Shown: positions 52,985 through 64,000 of the stretch, one piece after another
How the letters are laid out: each line of letters begins with the position of its first letter
Numbering within the stretch: the stretch's first letter is position 1
Assembly (NCBI RefSeq): GCF_011059135.1
Contig: NZ_JAALGD010000010.1
Coordinates: forward strand, 114,841-178,840
From: Brevibacillus sp. SYP-B805
GTDB taxonomy: Bacteria; Bacillota; Bacilli; Brevibacillales; Brevibacillaceae
Direction: 5' to 3'
DNA length: 64,000 bases
Notes under the pieces: model-generated
What the model was told of the DNA's origin: nothing
Databases searched by the model: none
What the model saw: only the letters and a program-made list of their open reading frames with translations
Made by a program: the position numbers and the translations under genes

Positions 52985-53839
52985 GTGATGAACGTACAAA
53001 CATTGATGGTGGTCGGCGCCGGCCAGATGGGCAGCGGCATCGCCCAGGTGGCGGCGCAGGCCGGCCTTGCCGTTATCCTGAACGATCTGAAGCAGGAGTT
53101 CGTCGAGCGCGGCCTGGCGACAATTGTGAAAAATCTGTCCCGCAGCGTGGAAAAAGGCAAGATCACCGCAGAGGAAAAAGAGGCCGTGCTGGGCCGCATC
53201 ACCCTCTCCACCGATCTGTCGGACGGCAGGAAGGCCGATTTCGTCGTGGAAGCCGTCACGGAAAACATGGCGATCAAAACGGAGATCTTCCGGAAGCTGG
53301 ACGACGTGTGTCCGCCCCATACCGTGCTGGCGAGCAATACCTCTTCGCTGCCGATCACGGAGATCGCGGCGGTCACCAAACGGCCGGAGAAAGTGATCGG
53401 CATGCATTTCATGAATCCCGTGCCGGTGATGAAGCTGGTCGAAGTGATTCGCGGCCTGCAGACGGCGGATGAGGTGTATCAGCTCGTGGAAGATTTGTCC
53501 AAGCGGATGGGCAAAGTGCCCGTCAGCGTCAACGACTTCCCCGGTTTCGTCTCCAACCGCGTCTTGATGCCGATGATAAACGAAGCGATCTACTGTGTCT
53601 ATGAGGGAGTCGCCACGCCGGAAGCGATCGATGAAGTGATGAAGCTGGGCATGAACCATCCGATGGGACCGCTGACGCTGGCTGATTTCATCGGTCTGGA
53701 CACCTGCCTCTACATCATGGAAGTGCTGTACGAAGGCTTTGGCGATTCCAAATACCGTCCCTGCCCCCTCCTGCGCAAGTACGTGAAGGCGGGCTGGCTG
53801 GGCAGAAAGTCGGGACGCGGCTTTTACGTGTACAACTAA
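52985..53839 (+). CDS. 3-hydroxybutyryl-CoA dehydrogenase
   Basis: Protein of 284 residues that oxidises 3-hydroxyacyl-CoA with NAD(P). The Rossmann start is [19 protein letters not shown]; family segments include [30 protein letters not shown] (active His), and [22 protein letters not shown] at 52985 with AAGGGGG eight bases ahead is the likely start; ATG at 52988 differs by one residue. It follows the thiolase by 20 bases. Confidence 0.94.
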   Translation: MMNVQTLMVVGAGQMGSGIAQVAAQAGLAVILNDLKQEFVERGLATIVKNLSRSVEKGKITAEEKEAVLGRITLSTDLSDGRKADFVVEAVTENMAIKTEIFRKLDDVCPPHTVLASNTSSLPITEIAAVTKRPEKVIGMHFMNPVPVMKLVEVIRGLQTADEVYQLVEDLSKRMGKVPVSVNDFPGFVSNRVLMPMINEAIYCVYEGVATPEAIDEVMKLGMNHPMGPLTLADFIGLDTCLYIMEVLYEGFGDSKYRPCPLLRKYVKAGWLGRKSGRGFYVYN

Positions 53840-53893
53840 CCTGATACGCATGGCTGCCATCAGTCGGCAGAAAAGCAGAAAGGCAGGGCTATC

Positions 53894-55036
53894 ATGAATC
53901 TCCGATTGACGGAAGAACAAGAAATGATGCGCAAGATGGTGCGCGATTTCGCTCAAAAAGAGATCGCGCCCTTTGTTCCGGTGATGGAAGAGACGGAAGA
54001 ATTTCCGCGCCATCTGGTCAAGAAGATGGGAGAGCTCGGCTTGATGGGAATCCCGGTCCCCGAAGAATGGGGCGGGGCGGGCGCCGACTTCATTTCCTAC
54101 ATCTTGGCCATCAACGAGATTTCCAGGGTAAGCGCCACCTTGGGGGTGATCCTCTCCGTTCACACGTCGGTCGCCACCAATCCGATCCTGTATTTCGGCA
54201 CGGACGAGCAGAAGCGGAGGTTTGTGACGAAGATGGCCGCAGGTGAATACCTGGGCGCCTTCGCGCTGACGGAGCCGGGGGCCGGCTCGGATGCCAGCCG
54301 CATCCGCACCATGGCGGTACGCCAGGGAGACGAATATATCCTGAACGGCAGCAAGATCTTTATCACCAACGCCGGTGAAGCCCAGGTCTACATCACCTTC
54401 GCCGTAACGGACCCGGCTGCCGGCAGCAAAGGGATCTCCGCCTTCATCGTCGAAAAGGATACACCAGGCTTTACGGTGGGGAAAAAGGAAAAGAAGATGG
54501 GGCTGCATGGCTCCAATACCGCCGAGCTGATCTTCGAGAATGCCCGCGTGCCCGCTGCCAACCTGCTTGGCAAGGAAGGGGAAGGCTTCAAAATCGCGAT
54601 GGCCAATCTGGATGTCGGCCGCATCGGGATTGCCGCCCAGGCGCTGGGCATCGCGGAAGCGGCGTTGGAATATGCGACGGCGTACGCCAAGGAACGGCAT
54701 CAGTTCGGCCAGCCGATCGGCAAGCAGCAGGCGGTCGCCTTCAAGCTGGCGGACATGGCTACCCTGGCGGAAGCGGCCCGGCTGCTGGTTTATCGGGCGG
54801 CTTTCCTGCGCAGCAAGGGGCTGCCCTGCGGCAAGGAAGCATCCATGGCCAAGCGTTTCGCCTCCAACGCGGCGATGAAAGCGGCGACGGAAGCCGTGCA
54901 AATATTCGGCGGGTATGGCTATACCCGCGAATATCCGGTCGAGCGGCTGTTCCGCGACGCCAAGATCACCCAGATTTACGAAGGTACCAATGAGATTCAA
55001 CAAATCGTGCTCGCCAAGCATTTGCTGGCGGAATAG
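53894..55036 (+). CDS. Acyl-CoA dehydrogenase, first copy
   Basis: Protein of 380 residues, FAD-dependent, introducing the 2,3 double bond into acyl-CoA. Hallmarks are LTEEQEMMRKMVRDFA, ALTEPGAGSDASRIRT, the [12 protein letters not shown] segment, and [23 protein letters not shown], then [11 protein letters not shown], whose Glu is the catalytic base in this short-chain or branched-chain class. AGGCAGGG precedes the ATG. It is about two-thirds similar to the next gene, probably an old duplication with different chain preference. Confidence 0.94.
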   Translation: MNLRLTEEQEMMRKMVRDFAQKEIAPFVPVMEETEEFPRHLVKKMGELGLMGIPVPEEWGGAGADFISYILAINEISRVSATLGVILSVHTSVATNPILYFGTDEQKRRFVTKMAAGEYLGAFALTEPGAGSDASRIRTMAVRQGDEYILNGSKIFITNAGEAQVYITFAVTDPAAGSKGISAFIVEKDTPGFTVGKKEKKMGLHGSNTAELIFENARVPAANLLGKEGEGFKIAMANLDVGRIGIAAQALGIAEAALEYATAYAKERHQFGQPIGKQQAVAFKLADMATLAEAARLLVYRAAFLRSKGLPCGKEASMAKRFASNAAMKAATEAVQIFGGYGYTREYPVERLFRDAKITQIYEGTNEIQQIVLAKHLLAE

Positions 55037-55051
55037 ACAGGAGTGGATCCG

Positions 55052-56194
55052 ATGAATTTCCACCTGACGGAAGAACAAGAGATGCTGCGCCGGATGGTGC
55101 GCGATTTTGCGGAAGCGGAAGTGGCGCCCACCGCAGCGGAGCGTGACGAAGAAGAGCGCTTCGACCGTTCCCTTTTTGAAAAAATGGCCGAACTGGGGCT
55201 GACGGGGATTCCGTGGCCGGAAGAGTACGGCGGGGCGGGAGCCGATTACCTGAGCTACGTGCTGGCCGTGGAAGAGCTCTCCCGCGTGGACGCGTCCATC
55301 GGCGTCACGCTGTCCGCCCATGTATCGCTGGCGAGCTGGCCGTTGTACAAGTTCGGCACCGAAGAGCAGAAGCAGAAGTTCCTGCGTCCGCTCGCCGAAG
55401 GAAAGAAAATGGGGGCCTACTGCCTCACGGAGCCCGGTTCCGGCTCCGATTCCGCCGGCATGCGCACCACGGCGGTAAAGGATGGCGACCACTACATCCT
55501 GAACGGCAGCAAAATCTTCATCACCAATGCGGGCGAAGCGGAGATCTACATCGTCTTCGCCGTGACCGATCCGGCCCTGAAGCATAAAGGGATCAGCGCC
55601 TTTATCGTGGAGAAGGGCATGGACGGCTTCACCATGGGCAAGAAAGAGAAGAAGCTGGGGATTCGTTCCTCGCCGACCATGGCGGTGAACTTTGAAGATG
55701 TGCGCGTGCCGAAGGAGAATCTGTTGGGGGCAGAAGGGGAAGGCTTCAAGATTGCCATGATGACGCTGGATGGCGGCCGCAACGGTATCGCCGCCCAGGC
55801 GCTCGGGATCGCGCAGGGAGCGTTTGACCATGCGCTTGCCTATGCGAAAGAACGCGTGCAGTTCGGCAAACCGATCGCGTCGCTGCAGGCGATCCAGTTC
55901 AAGCTGGCCGACATGGCGACCAAGATCGAAGCGGCCCGTCTGCTCACCTATCAGGCGGCATGGCTGGAGGATCAGGGTCTCCCTTACGGCAAGGCGTCGG
56001 CGATGTCCAAGGTGTTCGCCGGCGACATTGCGATGGAAGTCACCACGGAGGCGGTGCAGATCTTCGGCGGCTACGGCTACACCCGCGAATATCCGGTGGA
56101 GCGCTTCATGCGCGATGCCAAAATCACGCAGATCTATGAGGGCACCAACGAGATTCAGCGTGTCGTCATCAGCAATTATCTTCTCAAGGGATAA
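55052..56194 (+). CDS. Acyl-CoA dehydrogenase, second copy
   Basis: Protein of 380 residues of the same family, with [50 protein letters not shown], and [23 protein letters not shown] followed by [11 protein letters not shown] (catalytic Glu). ATG at 55052 has AGGAG eight bases upstream; GTG at 55043 overlaps that site and was rejected. The segments [21 protein letters not shown] and [13 protein letters not shown] point to butyryl- or isobutyryl-type substrates, but specificity cannot be decided here. Confidence 0.94.
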   Translation: MNFHLTEEQEMLRRMVRDFAEAEVAPTAAERDEEERFDRSLFEKMAELGLTGIPWPEEYGGAGADYLSYVLAVEELSRVDASIGVTLSAHVSLASWPLYKFGTEEQKQKFLRPLAEGKKMGAYCLTEPGSGSDSAGMRTTAVKDGDHYILNGSKIFITNAGEAEIYIVFAVTDPALKHKGISAFIVEKGMDGFTMGKKEKKLGIRSSPTMAVNFEDVRVPKENLLGAEGEGFKIAMMTLDGGRNGIAAQALGIAQGAFDHALAYAKERVQFGKPIASLQAIQFKLADMATKIEAARLLTYQAAWLEDQGLPYGKASAMSKVFAGDIAMEVTTEAVQIFGGYGYTREYPVERFMRDAKITQIYEGTNEIQRVVISNYLLKG

Positions 56195-56208
56195 ACGGGG
56201 TTTCCACC

Positions 56209-57156
56209 ATGCATGAATTGACAGGGCGCATTCTGGCGGGCGATGTGCGCGGGGCGGCCCGCGCCATCACCTGCATCGAAAACGACTACCCGGAGCGGAC
56301 CCAGGTTCTGCGGGAGATTTTCCCCCATACGGGCAGGGCGAAGCTGATCGGCATCACCGGAGCGCCGGGTGCCGGAAAAAGCTCGCTCGTCGACAACCTG
56401 ATCGGTTATCTGCGTTCGATGGAGCTGAAGGTGGGGGTTGTGGCCGTTGACCCGACCAGTCCGTTTACGGGCGGGGCGCTGCTCGGCGACCGCGTGCGCA
56501 TGCAAAGCCACGCGCTGGACAAGGGTGTGTTCATCCGCAGCATGGGGACCCGCGGCAGTCTGGGCGGCTTGTCCCGCAATACCCGGGACGCCGTGCGGGT
56601 GCTCGATGCTTACGGCTGCGACGTGATTTTGATCGAGACGGTGGGCGTCGGCCAGTCCGAGCTGGATGTGATGCATATCGCTGACACCACGGTGGTGGTG
56701 CTCAATCCGGGCGGCGGCGACGCGGTGCAGGCGTTCAAGGCGGGGATCATGGAAATCGCCGATCTCTTTGTCATTAACAAGGCGGACCTTCCTGGCGTGG
56801 AGAAGCTGCAGGTGGAAGTGGAGCAGATGCTCGATCTGGCCAAGCACGACGCGCCGTGGCGCCCCCCGGTAGTCCGCACCGTCTCCATCGAAAGCCGAGG
56901 GTTGGATGACCTGTGGAACGCGATCCTGCGGCATCAGGCCTATCTGGTGGAAAGCGGCGAGGGGGCTGCGCGCCGGGCCAAGCATCTGAAAGACGAGGTG
57001 CTGGAGATCGTGCACGACCAGCTGTACCGCAGAATGCTGCAGAGCGTCGAAGCGGGCGCTTTCGCCGATGCCCTGGAGGATGTCGCCCAAAGAGTGCGCG
57101 ACCCTTACACGGTTGCCGGCCAGATTGCGGATTCATGGTTTCAGCAAGGCCGCTGA
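56209..57156 (+). CDS. meaB: MeaB-family GTPase, chaperone of B12-dependent mutases
   Basis: Protein of 315 residues (also named ArgK) of the G3E class. It has the P-loop GITGAPGAGKSSLVDNL, the switch-like [32 protein letters not shown] and the base-recognition NKAD. MeaB loads and protects adenosylcobalamin in methylmalonyl-CoA mutase. No separate mutase gene follows; icmF, which carries its own G-domain, comes after the tetR gene. So this MeaB may serve a mutase elsewhere in the genome or assist the same pathway. Confidence 0.93.
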   Translation: MHELTGRILAGDVRGAARAITCIENDYPERTQVLREIFPHTGRAKLIGITGAPGAGKSSLVDNLIGYLRSMELKVGVVAVDPTSPFTGGALLGDRVRMQSHALDKGVFIRSMGTRGSLGGLSRNTRDAVRVLDAYGCDVILIETVGVGQSELDVMHIADTTVVVLNPGGGDAVQAFKAGIMEIADLFVINKADLPGVEKLQVEVEQMLDLAKHDAPWRPPVVRTVSIESRGLDDLWNAILRHQAYLVESGEGAARRAKHLKDEVLEIVHDQLYRRMLQSVEAGAFADALEDVAQRVRDPYTVAGQIADSWFQQGR

Positions 57157-57254
57157 CGGGAGATGGGATGAAAAAAGATTGTCGTGCTATTCCTCACCGT
57201 GTATCGTATAATGGTAGGAAAAAGAGCGTGGCAATCTTTCTTTCAAGATGTTTC

Positions 57255-57268
57255 TGACCAAACGCTCA
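57255..57268 (+). promoter_or_regulatory. TetR-type operator before the tetR gene
   Basis: TGACCAAACGCTCA shares the right half CGCTCA with the sites at 49385 and 51723; the left half is degenerate. It lies 23 bases before the tetR start, suggesting autoregulation. Confidence 0.4.
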
Positions 57269-57291
57269 GTCGGTAAGAGGTGGCTGAAACC

Positions 57292-57924
57292 ATGTTGGAA
57301 AAACGGAAAACCATTCCTTCCCTGGTCAAAGACCCCAAATTGATTGAGAAGCGGCGCGAGCAGATCATTGAGGCAGCCGTTGACCTGTTTATTCATAAAG
57401 GCTTTCACAAGACCACAACCCGCGAGATTGCACGGGCGTCGGGATTCAGCATCGGTACGCTGTATGAGTACATCGAGTCCAAAGAGGACGTCCTCTATCT
57501 GGTCTGCGATGCGATCCACAACGAAGTGGAGACCCGCCTGCGCGAAGCGATCACGTTTAACGGCACGGGCCTCAAAATCCTGAAGATGGCACTAAAAAGC
57601 TTTTTCCGAGTGATGGACCAGATGAGCGACCGCGTGCTGCTGATCTATCAGGAGACCAAGTCGCTGCCCAAAGAGGCGCTGCGCTACGTGCTGCGCCGGG
57701 AGGAAGAAATCTCCGCCATCTTCGAGGAAATCCTGCGCAAAGGGATCGCCGACGGCTCGATCCGGCTGGATGAAAAGCATGTGAAGCTGATGGCGGACAA
57801 CATCATGGTCCTTGGCGAGATGTGGGTGTTCCGCCGCTGGACGCTGAAGAAGCATTACACGCTGGAAGAGTATACGGAGAAGCAGATCGACCTCTTGCTG
57901 CGCGAGATCAGCGTGGCACATTAG
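57292..57924 (+). CDS. TetR-family regulator of the acyl-CoA cluster
   Basis: Protein of 210 residues with the TetR DNA-binding head (REQIIEAAVDLFIHKGFHKTTTREIARASGFSIGTLYEYI) and a C-terminal helical ligand domain similar to FadR/LiuR-like repressors. ATG at 57292 follows AGAGGTGG; GTG 57280 overlaps that site. Lying inside the degradation cluster, and with related palindromes before fadF, the thiolase gene and itself, it probably represses the set and is released by an acyl-CoA. The ligand is unknown. Confidence 0.87.
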   Translation: MLEKRKTIPSLVKDPKLIEKRREQIIEAAVDLFIHKGFHKTTTREIARASGFSIGTLYEYIESKEDVLYLVCDAIHNEVETRLREAITFNGTGLKILKMALKSFFRVMDQMSDRVLLIYQETKSLPKEALRYVLRREEEISAIFEEILRKGIADGSIRLDEKHVKLMADNIMVLGEMWVFRRWTLKKHYTLEEYTEKQIDLLLREISVAH

Positions 57925-57954
57925 CCAGCCTTACCCCACGAGGAGGGAGAAACG

Positions 57955-60900
57955 ATGGAAACGGAAGTGTATCGTCCGACAAACAAGATCCGTTTTGTAA
58001 CCGCTGCCAGTCTGTATGACGGCCACGACGCTTCGATCAACATCATGCGCCGCATCCTGCAGGCATCCGGTGCGGAAGTGATCCATCTGGGACACAACCG
58101 CTCCGTGGACGAAGTGGTAACCGCCGCCATTCAGGAAGATGTGCAGGGCATCGCCATCAGTTCGTATCAGGGCGGCCATATGGAATATTTCAAATATGTC
58201 ATCGATTTGCTGAAGGAACGCGGGGCCGGGCATATCCGCGTTTTCGGCGGCGGCGGCGGTGTGATCGTGCCGCGCGAGATCCGCGAGCTGGAAGCGTACG
58301 GGGTATGCAAGATATTCTCCCCGGACGACGGGCGCCGATTGGGCCTGCAGGGCATGATCAACTACATGCTGCGGGAGACCGATTTCCCGACGGTCAAACA
58401 GATCGAGCGGGAAGTGGAGGAGCTGCGGGAACAAAGCCACAAGGCGATCGCCCGGCTGATCTCCGTCGCCGAATATGCGGTGGAAAAGCCGGAGGTGTTC
58501 GCGCCCGTCGCCGAAAAATTGCCGCAGCCCGAAACCGTGGTTCCCGTGCTGGGGATCACCGGTACGGGCGGCGCGGGAAAAAGCTCCCTGACCGATGAGC
58601 TGGTGCGCCGTTTTCTCAACCATTTCAGCGAGAAGACGGTTGCCATCCTCTCCATCGACCCGTCCAAGCAAAAGACGGGCGGCGCTCTTCTGGGCGACCG
58701 GATCCGCATGAACGCCAACAATTCCCCGCGCGTCTACATGCGCAGCCTGGCGACGCGCAAATCGGGCTCGGAGCTGTCCGGCGCGGTCAACGACGCCATC
58801 AAGGTGGCGAAAGCGGCAGGGTTTGACCTGATCATCGTGGAGACGAGCGGGATCGGGCAGGGCGACGCCCAGATCACCGAAGTGTGTGATGTCTCCATGT
58901 ATGTGATGACCAGCGAGTTCGGGGCACCGTCCCAGTTGGAGAAAATCGACATGCTTGATTTCGCCGATCTGGTGGTGATCAACAAGTTTGAACGCAAAGG
59001 CTCGGAGGATGCCCTGCGCGAGGTGCGCAAGCAGTACCGTCGCAACCACAACCTGTTTGACGTGCCGGACGAAAAGCTGCCGGTGTACGGCACCATTGCC
59101 AGCCAGTTTAACGATCCCGGCACCAATGTCCTTTTCGCGGCCGTCGTCCGAGCGATCGTTCAGAAGACGGGGGTCGACTGGCCTGTCGAGCATCTCGATG
59201 CCACCCCGGTCACCGTTCACAAGAAATCGCTGATCCCGGCCGACCGCAGCTCGTATCTGCAGGAGATCGCCAATACCGTGCGCGAGTACCGGAAGTTTAC
59301 CGAGGAGCAGTCGGCTGTCGCCCGCAAGCTGTTCCAACTGCACGGCGCCAAGGAAGCCGTGCTGCAGTCCGGCGATCCCATGGCGGCGGAAGTGGCGCTC
59401 GTGCTGGATAAACAGATCGCCCATTTCGAAAGCAAGCTGCACCCGGAATGCCGCCGCATTCTCGATCAATGGCCGGAGCTGAAGGAAAAGTACCGCCAGG
59501 ATCAGTTCGTCACCAAGGTGCGGGATAAGGAGATTGTCACCAAGCTGTATACCGAATCGCTTTCCGGCACCCGGATTCCCAAGGTATGCCTGCCCGATTA
59601 CGCCGATTGGGGAGAGATTCTGAAGTGGTCGTTGAAAGAAAACGTGCCGGGCGAGTTTCCCTATACGGCGGGCGTCTTCCCGTTCAAGCGGGAAGGGGAG
59701 GACCCGAAGCGCCAGTTCGCGGGGGAAGGGACACCGGAGCGGACCAACCGCCGCTTCCATTTCCTGTCGCAAAACGACGAGGCGAAGCGCCTGAGCACCG
59801 CTTTCGACTCCGTTACCCTCTATGGCGAAGATCCGGATTACCGCCCGGACATTTACGGCAAGATCGGCACCAGCGGGGTGAGCGTCTGTACGCTGGACGA
59901 CATGAAGAAGCTGTATGCGGGCTTTGACCTGTGCGCGCCGACCACATCCGTCTCCATGACGATCAACGGCCCGGCGCCGATGATTCTGGCTATGTTCATG
60001 AACACGGCCATTGACCAGCAGGTGGAAAAGTTCGTGGAACGGGAAGGGCGTCAACCTTCCGCTGAGGAGTATGAACAGATCAAGGCATACACCCTCTCCA
60101 CCGTGCGCGGGACGGTGCAGGCGGATATTCTGAAAGAGGATCAGGGACAGAACACCTGCATCTTTTCCACCGAGTTCGCCCTGCGCATGATGGGGGACAT
60201 CCAGCAGTATTTCATTGATCACAAGGTGCGCAACTACTACTCGGTCTCCATCTCCGGCTACCATATCGCGGAGGCGGGCGCCAACCCGATTACGCAGCTG
60301 GCGTTTACGCTGGCCAACGGCTTCACCTACGTGGAGTACTACCTCAGCCGCGGCATGCATATCGACGATTTTGCGCCGAATCTCTCGTTCTTCTTCTCCA
60401 ACGGCCTCGATCCGGAATATACGGTGATCGGCCGGGTGGCCCGCCGCATCTGGGCGACGGCCATCAAGTACCGGTACGGCGGCAACGAGCGCAGCCAGAA
60501 GCTGAAATACCACATCCAGACATCGGGCCGTTCGTTGCATGCCCAGGAGATGGACTTCAACGATATCCGGACCACGCTGCAGGCGTTGATCGCCATCTAC
60601 GACAACTGCAACTCGCTGCACACCAACGCGTACGACGAGGCGATCACCACGCCGACGGAGAACTCGGTGCGCCGCGCCATGGCGATCCAGATGATCATCA
60701 ACAAGGAACTGGGGCTGGCGAAAAACGAGAATCCGCTGCAGGGCTCCTTCATCATCGAAGAGCTGACCGACCTCGTGGAAGAAGCCGTGCTGCAGGAGTT
60801 TGAGCGCCTGAACGCCCGCGGTGGCGTGCTGGGGGCGATGGAGACGCAATACCAGCGCGGCAAGATCCAGGATGAATCGATGTATTACGAAATGAAGAAA

Positions 60901-61206
60901 CACAGCGGCGAGCTGCCGATCATCGGGGTTAATACCTTTATCAATCCGAACGCGTCGGAAGAGGACTACGAGATCGAGCTGGCCCGCGCGACGGAAGAGG
61001 AGAAGGAACAGCAGATCCGCAACCTGCGCGCCTTCCAGGAACGCAACCGCGACAAGGCGCCGGCCGCGCTGCGCCGCCTGCAGGAAGTGGCCGTGTCCGG
61101 CGGGAACATTTTCGCCGAGCTGATGGAGACGGTGAAAGTGGCTTCGCTTGGCCAGATCAGCGCCGCACTGTATGAAGTGGGCGGGCAGTACCGCCGGAAT
61201 ATGTAA
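57955..61206 (+). CDS. icmF: Fused isobutyryl-CoA mutase (IcmF)
   Basis: Protein of 1083 residues joining three parts: an N-terminal cobalamin-binding domain ([18 protein letters not shown], with the cobalt-ligand His in DGH), a MeaB-like G-domain (from about residue 200, [14 protein letters not shown], later NKFERKG), and the mutase substrate barrel (from about 520, with [30 protein letters not shown] and [15 protein letters not shown]). It interconverts isobutyryl- and butyryl-CoA, or similar branched acyl-CoAs, with coenzyme B12. GAGGAGGG precedes the ATG. Together with thiolase, dehydrogenases and the TetR gene it completes a branched-acyl degradation route. Confidence 0.95.
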   Translation: METEVYRPTNKIRFVTAASLYDGHDASINIMRRILQASGAEVIHLGHNRSVDEVVTAAIQEDVQGIAISSYQGGHMEYFKYVIDLLKERGAGHIRVFGGGGGVIVPREIRELEAYGVCKIFSPDDGRRLGLQGMINYMLRETDFPTVKQIEREVEELREQSHKAIARLISVAEYAVEKPEVFAPVAEKLPQPETVVPVLGITGTGGAGKSSLTDELVRRFLNHFSEKTVAILSIDPSKQKTGGALLGDRIRMNANNSPRVYMRSLATRKSGSELSGAVNDAIKVAKAAGFDLIIVETSGIGQGDAQITEVCDVSMYVMTSEFGAPSQLEKIDMLDFADLVVINKFERKGSEDALREVRKQYRRNHNLFDVPDEKLPVYGTIASQFNDPGTNVLFAAVVRAIVQKTGVDWPVEHLDATPVTVHKKSLIPADRSSYLQEIANTVREYRKFTEEQSAVARKLFQLHGAKEAVLQSGDPMAAEVALVLDKQIAHFESKLHPECRRILDQWPELKEKYRQDQFVTKVRDKEIVTKLYTESLSGTRIPKVCLPDYADWGEILKWSLKENVPGEFPYTAGVFPFKREGEDPKRQFAGEGTPERTNRRFHFLSQNDEAKRLSTAFDSVTLYGEDPDYRPDIYGKIGTSGVSVCTLDDMKKLYAGFDLCAPTTSVSMTINGPAPMILAMFMNTAIDQQVEKFVEREGRQPSAEEYEQIKAYTLSTVRGTVQADILKEDQGQNTCIFSTEFALRMMGDIQQYFIDHKVRNYYSVSISGYHIAEAGANPITQLAFTLANGFTYVEYYLSRGMHIDDFAPNLSFFFSNGLDPEYTVIGRVARRIWATAIKYRYGGNERSQKLKYHIQTSGRSLHAQEMDFNDIRTTLQALIAIYDNCNSLHTNAYDEAITTPTENSVRRAMAIQMIINKELGLAKNENPLQGSFIIEELTDLVEEAVLQEFERLNARGGVLGAMETQYQRGKIQDESMYYEMKKHSGELPIIGVNTFINPNASEEDYEIELARATEEEKEQQIRNLRAFQERNRDKAPAALRRLQEVAVSGGNIFAELMETVKVASLGQISAALYEVGGQYRRNM

Positions 61207-61214
61207 CGCCTCCG

Positions 61215-61245
61215 ATGCCGCCCGAACCGCTCGGGCGGCATTTGC
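61215..61245 (+). terminator. Terminator of the degradation cluster
   Basis: Perfect 11-bp stem (61215-61225 with 61231-61241) after icmF; the T run is short. Confidence 0.7.
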
Positions 61246-61365
61246 CGGCAAAAGGTGACTCTCGCAAAATAGCAGGCTTGTCAGGTGTGCAATCCTTGCA
61301 TTTTCGGCTAAAATAAGGAATACTGTAAGGTAGCCAATTTATTGTTGCGAAAGGACGTGCCCTTG

Positions 61366-61926
61366 GTGAGCCAATTACTTTCCCATATTGATCCGGAAAA
61401 ATTAAGCGAGATGGCCCTGGTCGATATCGCCTACGAGATCTTGAAAGAGACCAACCGCCCTTATAATTTCCGCGAATTGATGGATGAAATCGCAGCGCTG
61501 CGTAATCTGTCCGAACAAGAAAAAATGGGCATGATCGCTCAAGTATACACGGAAGTAAACATCGACGGCCGTTTCGTCTGCATTGGCGAAAATACGTGGG
61601 GCCTGAAACGCTGGTATCCGACCGAAACGGTGGAAGAGACCCAGGAGGGCGGCAAGAAAAAGAAACTGGTCCTCGACGACGACTTCGACGACGATTACGA
61701 GCTGGAAGAAGAGCTTGTGGAAGAGTATGAGGAGGACGATGAACTGGCCGTCTTTGAGGATGACGAATTCGTTGATCCGGACGACCTGGACGACCTGGGC
61801 GAAGATCTCGTGGAAGACGATCCCGAGCTCCTGGAAGATGAGGAAATCTTTGAGGATGAAGAGTTGGTGGAAGAAGAAGAGGAAGTCATCGAAGAAGAAC
61901 CTGATGACGAAAATGAAGATTTTTAA
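61366..61926 (+). CDS. rpoE: RNA polymerase delta subunit
   Basis: Protein of about 186 residues. The first ~90 form the HARE-HTH domain (KLSEMALVDIAYEIL, FRELMDEIAAL, GRFVCIGENTWGLKRWYP); the rest is almost only Asp and Glu, as in other delta subunits. It speeds RNA polymerase recycling and affects promoter choice. I chose GTG at 61366, ten bases after AAAGGA; TTG at 61363 is an equal alternative and TTG 61342 would ignore the ribosome site. Next to pyrG, as in B. subtilis. Confidence 0.93.
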   Translation: MSQLLSHIDPEKLSEMALVDIAYEILKETNRPYNFRELMDEIAALRNLSEQEKMGMIAQVYTEVNIDGRFVCIGENTWGLKRWYPTETVEETQEGGKKKKLVLDDDFDDDYELEEELVEEYEEDDELAVFEDDEFVDPDDLDDLGEDLVEDDPELLEDEEIFEDEELVEEEEEVIEEEPDDENEDF

Positions 61927-61930
61927 TACC

Positions 61931-61970
61931 TTGACTTCCCTGGAAGAGACATTATAAAATACTGCTTGGG
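61931..61970 (+). promoter_or_regulatory. pyrG promoter with GGGC transcription start
   Basis: TTGACT (61931-61936) and TAAAAT (61955-61960) are 18 bases apart, and transcription would begin at GGGCTTC (61968). This start is the substrate for G-stuttering seen at B. subtilis pyrG when CTP is low. Confidence 0.65.
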
Positions 61971-62009
61971 CTTCACATGAAGATCAAGCAAATATGAAAA
62001 GATAGTAAA

Positions 62010-62068
62010 CAAAAGTGCCCCCTGCCCGTAACAGCGGGACGGGAATCGCTTTTGTTTTTTCTTTTTTC
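62010..62068 (+). terminator. pyrG leader attenuator
   Basis: CAAAAG (62010-62015) pairs with CTTTTG (62049-62054), enclosing C-rich (CCCCCTGCCCG) and G-rich arms, then TTTTTTCTTTTTT. The C-rich arm can instead pair with a stuttered poly-G 5' end, which would let transcription go on. Confidence 0.75.
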
Positions 62069-62125
62069 TGGAGCCGATTTGACCCAATCAATGCAGCACT
62101 TATTTCATGACTGATTTCGGAATAG

Positions 62126-63748
<1,623 letters not shown>

Positions 63749-63753
63749 TCTAC

Positions 63754-63788
63754 AAAAAGCGTACCGTGATCGCACGGTACGCTTTTTT
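63754..63788 (+). terminator. Terminator of pyrG
   Basis: Stem AAAAGCGTACCGTG (from 63754) with its partner ending near 63786, loop ATCG, then six T residues. Confidence 0.9.
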
Positions 63789-63797
63789 GTATACGAA

Positions 63798-64000
63798 AAC
63801 CCCCAGTTAGACTGGGGGTTCGGGAAAGCTTACAGCTATGAGTAGCCATCCTTTGAACCCGGTGATAAGATGGGAGCCGGTCTGCCAACCGCTCAAACTT
63901 ATCACAGGAGGACAAAGGATGGACAAGAGCAGTCTAGCACACACCAAATGGAACTGCAAATATCATATCGTATTTGCTCCGAAATACCGAAGACAAGTGA
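63798..64000 (+). mobile_element. IS200/IS605-family element, left part
   Basis: A subterminal 10-bp hairpin (63798-63807 with 63811-63820, loop TAG) fits the left end of IS200-type elements, which use single-strand hairpins and no inverted terminal repeats. A second inverted repeat, GTGATAAG (63862-63869) with CTTATCAC (63898-63905), sits directly before the AGGAGG of the transposase gene, a typical leader that limits its translation. The right end lies outside the window. Confidence 0.8.
63919..64000 (+). CDS. tnpA: IS200-type Y1 transposase TnpA (partial, N-terminus)
   Basis: Only 27 codons lie in the window. The product begins MDKSSLAHTKWNCKYHIVFA, and the HTKWNCKYHIVFAPKYR pattern is the opening of the small tyrosine (Y1) transposase of IS200/IS605 elements. 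AGGAGG at 63906-63911 precedes the ATG. The catalytic HUH and Tyr residues come later and cannot be checked. Confidence 0.88.
   Translation, partial: MDKSSLAHTKWNCKYHIVFAPKYRRQV

Noticed and set aside
52871..55831. 986-codon minus-strand frame opposite hbd and the acyl-CoA dehydrogenases
   Set aside because: Same reason: codon-bias shadow of three recognised genes.
57931..61251. 1106-codon open frame on the minus strand opposite icmF
   Set aside because: Mirror frame of a well-supported gene in GC-rich DNA; its product has no motif, and there is no ribosome site.

Overview
The window looks like a chromosomal segment of a GC-rich, spore-former-type Gram-positive bacterium of the Bacillales, most like Brevibacillus and its relatives. 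The reasons are strong AGGAGG-type ribosome binding sites, a delta subunit gene (rpoE) beside pyrG, the blocks ywfO-ywgA and ywhD-pbpG-speE-speB-ywiB, S-layer-homology proteins, lipoproteins, and an RND pump with no outer-membrane partner. The genus is an inference. No tRNA, rRNA, CRISPR array or prophage was seen.

Layout: 1-6,850 holds the end of a fixC-fixX electron-transfer unit, an ECF41-type sigma factor with a possible ATC start, and a leftward set: regulator, M20 amidohydrolase, DUF3311 protein, solute symporter, then thiN. 7,000-18,700 holds a GNAT protein, a THUMP RNA methylase, an SLH/DUF4855 surface protein, an MFS transporter with a long structured leader, the divergent selenium pair selD/mnmH, an M29 aminopeptidase, an RluA-type pseudouridine synthase and an SRPBCC protein. 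18,880-24,070 is a TetR-HlyD-RND efflux operon with two palindromes around its promoter. 24,150-36,140 holds a lipoprotein, ywfO-ywgA, and a surface or secreted block: an SLH-like protein, a stalk-domain protein, a 1407-residue modular protein with a sharp GC change inside it, an LCAT-like lipase and a small membrane protein.

36,170-43,100 is the conserved ywhD-pbpG-speE-speB-ywiB neighbourhood, interrupted by two copies of an imperfect, highly structured repeat of unknown class. 43,170-46,170 is a sigma-54 activator with kamA, joined by a -24/-12 promoter and a matching pair of palindromes. 46,200-49,250 is the most unusual stretch: a 52-residue peptide gene, a HExxH protein resembling RiPP-associated modification proteins, and, convergent to them, an ECF sigma factor fused in frame to a papain/BtrH-like domain.

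49,380-61,250 is a fatty-acid and branched-acyl degradation cluster: fadF, thiolase, 3-hydroxyacyl-CoA dehydrogenase, two acyl-CoA dehydrogenases, meaB, a TetR regulator and icmF. Related TetR-type palindromes lie before fadF, the thiolase gene and the tetR gene, so the regulator probably controls the whole set. The window closes with rpoE, pyrG preceded by a GGGC start and terminator typical of CTP-dependent attenuation, and the left end of an IS200/IS605-type element whose transposase runs off the edge.
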